From Tannerella sp. (lineage in GTDB: Bacteria; Bacteroidota; Bacteroidia; Bacteroidales; Tannerellaceae), in assembly GCA_031289445.1 (NCBI GenBank), contig JAITPL010000222.1, forward strand, positions 1-8,115: DNA of 8,115 nucleotides, in the 5' to 3' direction. Within the stretch, counting starts at the first letter, position 1. Each line of letters opens with the position of its first letter. The position numbers and the translations under genes were made by a program. Shown one piece after another: positions 1 to 4,300 of this stretch. A model generated the notes under the pieces. The model saw only the letters and a program-made list of their open reading frames with translations. It did not search any database and had not been told where the DNA came from.

Positions 1-118
1 GATGCAGATTCTGAAAGTATCGGCTTTCGACAAAACGCTGTTACGGGAACTGCTAACTCTGTCCAACGATATTCAAAGCAATCAATATGTCAAAGATCAA
101 CTATCTTTATTTGGTTAA
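1..118 (+). CDS. C-terminal end of a probable IS4-type transposase (partial)
   Basis: An open frame enters from the left edge (frame 2) and stops with TAA at 116-118, giving 38 visible residues. They contain SAFDKTLLRELL and end in VKDQLSLFG. This resembles the extreme C-terminus of Bacteroidota IS4-family (DDE) transposases, which often have an 'S-hydrophobic-DKT-hydrophobic-x-E-L' segment and finish in a 'QLxLF' tail. If so, the protein would cut and join IS ends. The catalytic DDE residues lie outside the window. The segment is more AT-rich than the genes further right, which fits a mobile element. The family call rests on a short tail from memory. Other proteins also end in QLSLF, so the family remains tentative. 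The ATG at 2-4 is probably internal. Confidence 0.5.
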   Translation, partial: MQILKVSAFDKTLLRELLTLSNDIQSNQYVKDQLSLFG

Positions 119-356
119 ATTATCTAATAATTTAGCGCATCAGTAGTATTTTCAGTTAGTAATATTGTAACTGTTCTCGCCTTGAATATTGAATAAATCT
201 GCTGCAAAAGCAGATAAAATTCCGGATATTTCATAGCGCGTGAGATAAAAACATCCTTTATGGCTACGAAATTACATGGAATTTTCGGGAATTCCAGGCG
301 CAAGGGATTAAAAAAGTTTTTTTACAGAGGAAAGGTACGATTATTTTCGGGGATCG
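119..356. other. AT-rich gene-free stretch after the transposase tail
   Basis: No convincing gene is seen between the transposase stop and the GC-rich block. If the left gene is an IS transposase, the right end of that element should lie within the first tens of bases here. The left end is outside the window, so the terminal inverted repeat cannot be fixed. The stretch includes a small hairpin at 197-215 and a homopolymer run (A6-G-T7 around 310-323). The ATG at 260 opens a frame into the minisatellite, but that frame looks accidental. Confidence 0.5.
197..215 (-). terminator. weak terminator-like hairpin
   Basis: ATCTGCT and AGCAGAT form a perfect 7-bp stem around a 5-nt loop. Read on the minus strand the stem is followed by TTTATT, a weak U-tract, so it could stop minus-strand transcripts running in from 641-1381. 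It is more than 400 bp past that gene's stop. On the plus strand it is followed by an A-run, which does not suit termination. It could be chance. Confidence 0.25.
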
Positions 357-390
357 CATGTACAGACGTGGTGCGCCGCGTCTCTACGTG
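357..390 (+). repeat. imperfect GC-rich palindrome beside the minisatellite
   Basis: AGACGTGG (364-371) faces CCGCGTCT (376-383). Pairing continues outward from 363 to 357 and from 384 to 390 after one C-C mismatch. Imperfect positions inside the stem are T-G on the plus strand, so plus-strand RNA would keep G-U pairs while minus-strand RNA would have A-C mismatches. It marks the left shoulder of the GC-rich block. The part 'gccgcgtctctac' resembles short dispersed palindromes I recall from bacterial intergenic regions, but I cannot confirm a family. Confidence 0.4.
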
Positions 391-420
391 TACGGACAGG
401 ACGTGTAAACATCTTGGACG

Positions 421-627
421 CATGCCCCCATACATCATGCGAGCATGCCCCCATACATCATGCGAGCATGCCCCCATGCATCGTACGAGCATGCCCCCAT
501 ACATCGTACGAGCATGCCCCCATGCATCGTACGAGCATGCCCCCATGCATCGTACGAGCATGCCCCCATACATCGAGGGCGCATACCCCCATACACTGCG
601 GGGGTACGCGCCCATGTACCGTATGGA
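421..627. repeat. 23-bp tandem minisatellite, 8 clear copies plus a decayed ninth
   Basis: Copies begin at 421, 444, 467, 490, 513, 536, 559 and 582, exactly 23 bp apart. A degenerate copy follows at 605-627, and a very weak one may precede at 398-420. Each clear unit opens with CATRCCCCC, then ATRCAY. Units 1-2 then read CATGCGAG (or nearly so) and units 3-6 CGTACGAG; units 7 and 8 diverge in their last bases. The unit contains nested palindromes (GCATGC, TCGTACGA). It has no stop codon in any frame on either strand, so long overlapping open frames arise on both strands and should not be read as genes. The period is not a multiple of three, so a coding role is unlikely. The array lies directly downstream of the minus-strand HU-like gene. 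Confidence 0.93.
577..613 (-). terminator. strong stem-loop just downstream of the HU-like gene
   Basis: GGGCGCATACCCCC (577-590) pairs with GGGGGTACGCGCCC (600-613) around a 9-nt loop. That is a 14-bp stem with a single non-Watson-Crick position (A583/C607). In minus-strand RNA this position is a G-U pair, so the stem is continuous on the strand that transcribes the HU-like gene. It begins 27 nt after that gene's TAG stop. There is no U-tract after it, so classic intrinsic termination is not shown. A 3' stabiliser or U-less terminator is possible. It is built from minisatellite units 7 to 9. Confidence 0.55.
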
Positions 628-640
628 TGGAGAGCGTCCA

Positions 641-1381
641 CTATTCAACCACCAGTACGTAAGTTAATGTAAGTGTACGCGAAGCGTTCAGCAGCCGTCC
701 GCCGCCGCTGAACTGTGTGACGATGCTCAGGATATAGCTTCCGACAGGGAGGCCGGCGGGTATCACGAAGGAGATTTTCGAAGGGTCGTTCGTTCCTATG
801 GAAGTTGACGGCACGGTGAAGAGCTTCTGGGTGTCATGGTCGGTGATCCGCAGCCCTATGCCCGGCTGGTCGCCTGCAATCTTGATGTGTGTACCGCGGA
901 TGTTAGCCATGCCGCCGGGAGTGAGCTTCTCGTTGACCTTGCCGGAGGCAACGTCGGTAACGGAAGCGATGACGCCGCCGTCGGGCGCCATGCCGAGGAC
1001 TTTGACGGGAGCGCTCTTGAGTGTCTCGCGTAACTCCTTGACCGGTGTAACGCGGACTACGAGCCTGTTGATGTCGCGATTCCACTGCGGAGCGTCGCCG
1101 GTAAAGACGCCATCCACGTTGACGGCGAAGTGCGCCATGCCGCAGGTAACGATTTCGCCGCGCACGATGCCTTTGAGGGCTTCGTTCTTGATAGCTTCGC
1201 AGCAGGCTTTCATGCTGGCGGCATTGCCGTTGAATCCGTTGGCGATAGCCCTTTCGATAAGGGTTTCCTCGTTGATGGAAGCGATGTTTACTACTCGACC
1301 GTAACGGTCGTCTTTTCTCTCTGTGAGCGGATTGTCGTAAAGTTCGACGATGACCGCATCTGTTGTACTTAAATTAGCCAT
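641..1381 (-). CDS. HU-like DNA-binding protein with C-terminal DUF4469 domain
   Basis: This 246-residue protein has the two-part layout of a Bacteroidota family. Residues about 10-125 form an HU/IHF-like DNA-binding module, with the family hallmark YDNPLT (15-20) followed by RVVNIASINEETLIERAI and a GVFTGD turn (91-96). Residues about 126-243 form a beta-rich DUF4469 domain with GTHIKIAGDQPGIGLRI and a closing 'SRTLTLTYVLVV' strand. HU-family proteins bind and bend DNA; the role of this subfamily is not well known, and nucleoid or genome-architecture work is only inferred. There is no signal peptide, so it should be cytoplasmic. The ATG at 1381 follows a good -7 element by about 20 nt, and the stop is TAG at 641-643. 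It stands alone, divergent from the DUF4476 gene, with a stem-loop and minisatellite behind it. Length is complete for the family. Confidence 0.85.
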   Translation of the reverse strand: MANLSTTDAVIVELYDNPLTERKDDRYGRVVNIASINEETLIERAIANGFNGNAASMKACCEAIKNEALKGIVRGEIVTCGMAHFAVNVDGVFTGDAPQWNRDINRLVVRVTPVKELRETLKSAPVKVLGMAPDGGVIASVTDVASGKVNEKLTPGGMANIRGTHIKIAGDQPGIGLRITDHDTQKLFTVPSTSIGTNDPSKISFVIPAGLPVGSYILSIVTQFSGGGRLLNASRTLTLTYVLVVE

Positions 1382-1403
1382 ATAATTAAAAATTTAATGT
1401 CCG

Positions 1404-1411
1404 CAAAGGTA
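1404..1411 (-). promoter_or_regulatory. Bacteroidota -7 element for the HU-like gene
   Basis: On the minus strand this reads TACCTTTG, an exact match to the Bacteroidota primary-sigma -7 consensus TAnnTTTG. It is 22 nt upstream of the ATG, giving a leader of roughly 15-20 nt. A good -33 TTTG is not seen at the usual distance. Confidence 0.6.
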
Positions 1412-1496
1412 GTAAAACTAAATGACATAAGATAATAAAGAAGGTAGAAGGTAGAAGAAGGAAGAAGTTAAAGAACAGTGGGCAACGACTTTGTTC

Positions 1497-1542
1497 AACG
1501 GACTTGTCTGGATGATACCGTCATTGTTAGTCCGTTAGGACT
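1497..1542. repeat. two mutually exclusive short hairpins
   Basis: AACGGACT (1497-1504) is the exact reverse complement of AGTCCGTT (1529-1536). The same middle segment, AGTCC (1529-1533), can instead pair with GGACT (1538-1542) around a GTTA loop. The alternatives resemble a switch, but no promoter reading through this segment is recognised. Confidence 0.35.
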
Positions 1543-1590
1543 TGCATATCAATAGAAAAAATGCTTCTCTCTTTGTGTGGATGATACCGT
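1504..1590 (+). repeat. 18-bp direct repeat, two copies 69 bp apart
   Basis: TTGTCTGGATGATACCGT (1504-1521) recurs as TTGTGTGGATGATACCGT (1573-1590), 17 of 18 bases identical. The second copy fills most of the loop of the adjacent inverted repeat. It could be a pair of protein-binding sites or a trace of a duplicated or mobile sequence. No function is assigned. Confidence 0.6.
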
Positions 1591-1604
1591 TTTCTATTGA
1601 TATG
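1545..1604. repeat. perfect 15-bp inverted repeat with 30-nt spacer
   Basis: CATATCAATAGAAAA (1545-1559) is the exact reverse complement of TTTTCTATTGATATG (1590-1604). A G-T and a T-A pair extend the stem by two. There is no T-tract on either side, so it is not an ordinary terminator. It could be a binding site, a small structured RNA or a short mobile-element remnant. Confidence 0.65.
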
Positions 1605-1625
1605 TATCCCCGATGGAAAAAAATA

Positions 1626-1658
1626 TTTGTCATTTGTCAATTATTTATATTATCTTTG
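1626..1658 (+). promoter_or_regulatory. Bacteroidota-type promoter for the DUF4476 gene
   Basis: TTTG (1626-1629) and TATCTTTG (1651-1658) are separated by 21 nt. This matches the -33 TTTG / -7 TAnnTTTG pattern of the Bacteroidota primary sigma factor. Transcription would start near 1664, leaving a leader of about 20-25 nt before the ATG at 1684 or 1690. Confidence 0.75.
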
Positions 1659-1683
1659 CGGGATTAAAAACGAGTAAAATTAT

Positions 1684-2493
1684 ATGCTTATGAAATTGTT
1701 ATACAGTCTTTTGGTTTTATCGCTGTGCGGAACGCTTACCGCACAGGTTGAGAGGCAACGCGGAGCACAGGTTGAGAGGCAACGCGGAGCAGAGTATATT
1801 GCACCGGATGCTCTGCCTGTTTTGCAGCGCGGTACGCAGTACGGTTCGCAAGCTTTTATGCAGTCGGGCAGCTTTCACTTCGTTTATGCGGATAATCATC
1901 CCGTTACGCTGACACTTGAGGGCGTTCAGAACTTTCAGGAAACGATTAGCGACGAGTTAATAATCTCCAATTTGATGCCGGGCGAATATCTGCTTACCGT
2001 CGGTTTGGCGCAGAGAGGGAAAGTTATCTTACTCAAGCAGCCTGTAGAGATTCCTCCGGCCACTCGCGTCGATTTCAAACTCTCGGAGAACGGAAAACAT
2101 GCCACCTCGACCTACCCCGACAGAAATTCCGTACCTCTGGCTATCTTCAAGGCGAATGAATACAATAATGCCGGACAGAATAACGGCGGACAGACTATTC
2201 CCGACGCCGACTTCGCGCGCATTCTCGACGAGGTCGGGAACGAAGGTTTTGAGGATCAGCGGCTGAAAGCTATAAAGGTAAATACCGGCTTCTACAAGTA
2301 CCTTACCGCAAGGCAGGCCAGAGCTTTGGCCGAACTGTTCAGCTTCGAGAGTAACAGACTGGCCTGTCTTCTGGATTTGGCGCCGAAAGTGATTGACCGC
2401 GCAAACTTGCCCTCGCTTGCCGATATACTTTCATTCAAAAGCAACAAGGATCAGTACTTTGATTTTCTGCTCAAACTTCAAAATGGAAATTAA
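1684..2493 (+). CDS. secreted DUF4476-domain protein
   Basis: This 269-residue protein starts with a signal peptide (hydrophobic residues about 5-19, likely cut in LTA-QV near residue 20). The cysteine at 15 is not in a good lipobox, so a soluble periplasmic or surface location is favoured. Two 8-residue repeats QVERQRGA (21-36) follow. Residues about 60-135 are beta-rich, with 'SNLMPGEYLLTV' typical of a small Ig/PEGA-like fold. Residues about 174-264 form a DUF4476 domain, a helical module found in Bacteroidota exported proteins, seen as FARILDEVGNEGFEDQRLK, the 'ARQARALAELFSFESNRL' helix and the final FKSNKDQYFDFLLK. The function of DUF4476 is not established. The ATG at 1690 (MKLLYSLLV) would give an equally good or better signal peptide, so the start is uncertain by two codons. 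It has its own promoter, and the next gene begins 79 bp downstream behind a separate -7 element. Confidence 0.85.
   Translation: MLMKLLYSLLVLSLCGTLTAQVERQRGAQVERQRGAEYIAPDALPVLQRGTQYGSQAFMQSGSFHFVYADNHPVTLTLEGVQNFQETISDELIISNLMPGEYLLTVGLAQRGKVILLKQPVEIPPATRVDFKLSENGKHATSTYPDRNSVPLAIFKANEYNNAGQNNGGQTIPDADFARILDEVGNEGFEDQRLKAIKVNTGFYKYLTARQARALAELFSFESNRLACLLDLAPKVIDRANLPSLADILSFKSNKDQYFDFLLKLQNGN
1744..1791 (+). repeat. exact 24-bp in-frame tandem duplication
   Basis: Bases 1744-1767 and 1768-1791 are identical and encode QVERQRGA twice, immediately after the predicted signal peptide cleavage site. The absence of any difference, even at third codon positions, points to a recent duplication, either by slippage or in the process of spreading. 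The copy number can change in steps of eight residues without shifting the frame. Confidence 0.9.
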
Positions 2494-2533
2494 CAATTTC
2501 GGAAGCTGATTATCATTTTTGAGGAATTTTTTG

Positions 2534-2541
2534 TACTTTTG
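2534..2541 (+). promoter_or_regulatory. Bacteroidota -7 element for the pseudoprotease-tkt operon
   Basis: TACTTTTG matches TAnnTTTG and lies 31 nt upstream of the ATG at 2573. A -33 TTTG at the right distance is not obvious (the nearest, 2518-2521, is only 12 nt away), so the promoter may be weak or depend on another factor. It is the only clear promoter signal seen ahead of the four genes to its right. Confidence 0.6.
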
Positions 2542-2572
2542 CAGTCCGAAATCAAACAATAATGACAATTAG

Positions 2573-4285
2573 ATGAAGAAAATATTGATTTTGTTTTTAG
2601 TTGCAGGTCAGGCGCTTTCAGTCGGTGCAAAGGAGAAGCCGCCCAAGTGGATCGAGAAAGCGGCTAAGGCAATAGTAACAATTGAAACAACTGCCAAAGA
2701 AGGCGCAACCAAGTCGGGCAGCGGTTTTTTTATTCAGGAAAACGGCGAGGCGGTTGCCTCTTACGAGCTGTTCAGGGACTGCATCAAAGGCGTAGTAACG
2801 ACCGCTGAAGGCGAGAAGTTGAATGTCGTGCAGATATTGGGAGCTGACGACATATATGGCGTCATACGCTTCAAGGTCGCCGCGCCCAAAAAGACAGCCT
2901 TTCTGAAGGTAGCCGAAGTTGCGCCCGCCATCAATACCGTTGCCTATTTGCTAACGGCTACGGCGACCAAAACCAAGCTGCCCGCGCAAGGCTCCATATC
3001 CGAAATCACCAAAATCAAAGGCGCTTACGACTACTATCAGGTAGATATGGAAGCTCCCGCAAAGGAAGGATTGCCTCTGCTCAACGATAAGGGCGAGGTA
3101 TTTGCGTTTACCCAGACAGATGCGAGCGGCAAGGGCAAAACCTACGGAATATCAATAGCTTACATACAAAATCTGCAGGTCGAGGCATCCGACATGTTCA
3201 AGCGCACTTATACGGATATAGGTATTCGCAAGGCGTGGGCACAGTCGGTTGACGAGGCTAAGGTCTCGCTTATGCTGTACGCTTCGCAGCAGGATGTGCA
3301 GACATATCTTGAGACGCTTGACGATTTTATAGCTTCTTTTCCCGACAATACCGATGGCTATTTGAATCGGGCCTCCCACTATGCCTACAATCGCGATGCG
3401 CTGTCGGACAACGAGCAGGGTCGCCTGCAATTACTCGACAGAGCTTGGGAAGATTTGGAACAGGCGGCAAAACACAACAAGGACAAGGCCGACGCCGATT
3501 TTAACAAGGCAAAGCTGATATTCGGCATTGTAAACGCCGACAGCACGCTTCAATACAAGGACTGGAATATATCGACAGCCTCGACGCTGGTCGAAAAAGC
3601 CATAGAACGCGACGATCTCCCGGCGTATCGCTCTCTGGAAGGCGATATTGCGTTCAACAACGGAGATTTCGAGAGAGCATACAACTCATACTCAATCGTT
3701 AACGCAAGCGATATAGCTTCGGGTGCATCCTTCTTTCTGGCAGCTAAAAGCAAGCAACAGATACCGGGCTATAACTATATGGAAATCATTGCCTTGATTG
3801 ATAGCGCCGCATTGAAAAGTCCTCCCGCCGAAGCCGCCTCCTATCTGCTCGAAAACGTTGAATTGAAGATGCAGGTAGGGCTGTATAAGGAGTCCGTTAA
3901 CGATTATAACAAATATTTCCTGTTGACCGGCGGGAATGTGAATGACAGATTTTACTATTTCCGCGAGCAGGCTAAATTTCGCGCCGAAGACTTCGCGGGC
4001 GCTCTCAAAGACATCAATACCGCCATAACCATGGACCTCAACAACTCCGTCTATTATGCCGAAAAAGCAGCTGTCTGTCTGCGTTTGAAAGACTTGCCCG
4101 CAGCACAGGAAAGCGCCGGACAGGCCATCAAAATACAACCCGATTTTGCGGCTGCATACCGTATTCTGGGCGTCGCTTTGGTACGTATGGAAAACAAGTC
4201 GGAGGCCTGCAAGCAGTTCGCCAAAGCCAAGGAGTTAGGCGATCCGGTGGTCGATAAACTTATAAAAGAAAACTGTAACAACTAA
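2573..4285 (+). CDS. secreted trypsin/HtrA-like pseudoprotease with TPR repeats
   Basis: This 570-residue protein begins with a signal peptide (MKKILILFLVAGQALSVGA, cut near residue 19), so it should act in the periplasm or outside the cell. Residues about 30-205 follow the HtrA/trypsin-like layout: SGSGFFIQENGEAVAS (48-63), GADDIYGVIRFKV (90-102), and LPLLNDKGEVFAF (167-179). None of the catalytic residues is in place. The usual histidine of 'TNYHV' is E65, the aspartate position of 'DLAvLK' is Y95/G96, and the serine of GNSGG is E165 in AKEGL. The domain is thus probably non-catalytic and perhaps binds peptides or partners. Residues about 245-560 are helical with TPR-like units, clearest at 351-385 and 460-556, the last with 'AAYRILGVALVRMENKSEACKQFAKAKELGD'. 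TPRs bind proteins. The transketolase gene starts 15 bp downstream, suggesting co-transcription, though the functional link is unknown. Confidence 0.8.
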   Translation: MKKILILFLVAGQALSVGAKEKPPKWIEKAAKAIVTIETTAKEGATKSGSGFFIQENGEAVASYELFRDCIKGVVTTAEGEKLNVVQILGADDIYGVIRFKVAAPKKTAFLKVAEVAPAINTVAYLLTATATKTKLPAQGSISEITKIKGAYDYYQVDMEAPAKEGLPLLNDKGEVFAFTQTDASGKGKTYGISIAYIQNLQVEASDMFKRTYTDIGIRKAWAQSVDEAKVSLMLYASQQDVQTYLETLDDFIASFPDNTDGYLNRASHYAYNRDALSDNEQGRLQLLDRAWEDLEQAAKHNKDKADADFNKAKLIFGIVNADSTLQYKDWNISTASTLVEKAIERDDLPAYRSLEGDIAFNNGDFERAYNSYSIVNASDIASGASFFLAAKSKQQIPGYNYMEIIALIDSAALKSPPAEAASYLLENVELKMQVGLYKESVNDYNKYFLLTGGNVNDRFYYFREQAKFRAEDFAGALKDINTAITMDLNNSVYYAEKAAVCLRLKDLPAAQESAGQAIKIQPDFAAAYRILGVALVRMENKSEACKQFAKAKELGDPVVDKLIKENCNN

Positions 4286-4300
4286 TTAATAATAATAAAC

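Larger units (their letters stand above)
1412..1625. other. divergent intergenic region with repeats
   Basis: This stretch lies between the two divergent promoters and has no credible gene; its open frames are only a few codons long. It holds a purine-rich tract (1440-1467) with a tandem GAAGGTA and GAAGAAGGAAGAAG, two copies of an 18-bp direct repeat, and a 15-bp inverted repeat. Because it lies upstream of both -7 elements, its stem-loops should not be part of either mRNA leader. Confidence 0.6.

Noticed and set aside
421..604. CRISPR array
   Set aside because: The units are directly contiguous with no unique spacers, and no cas genes are nearby.
260..672. Several overlapping open frames on both strands with repeated peptides (HASYEHAPM and similar)
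   Set aside because: They arise because the 23-bp unit has no stop codon in any frame. Periodicity is 23 bp rather than a multiple of three, and no frame shows a family resemblance.
798..1372. Plus-strand open frames inside the HU-like gene
   Set aside because: They are shadows of a minus-strand gene that has clear family motifs and its own promoter.
1545..1604. Invertible promoter (phase-variation switch)
   Set aside because: The 30-nt spacer holds no TAnnTTTG in either orientation and is short for a recombinase-flipped segment. No invertase gene is visible.
1545..1604. Rho-independent terminator
   Set aside because: No T-tract follows the stem on the plus strand, and on the minus strand it lies upstream of the gene, not behind one.
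2573..4285. Active DegP/HtrA protease
   Set aside because: The positions of the catalytic His, Asp and Ser are occupied by other residues, and there is no PDZ domain, only TPR-like helices.
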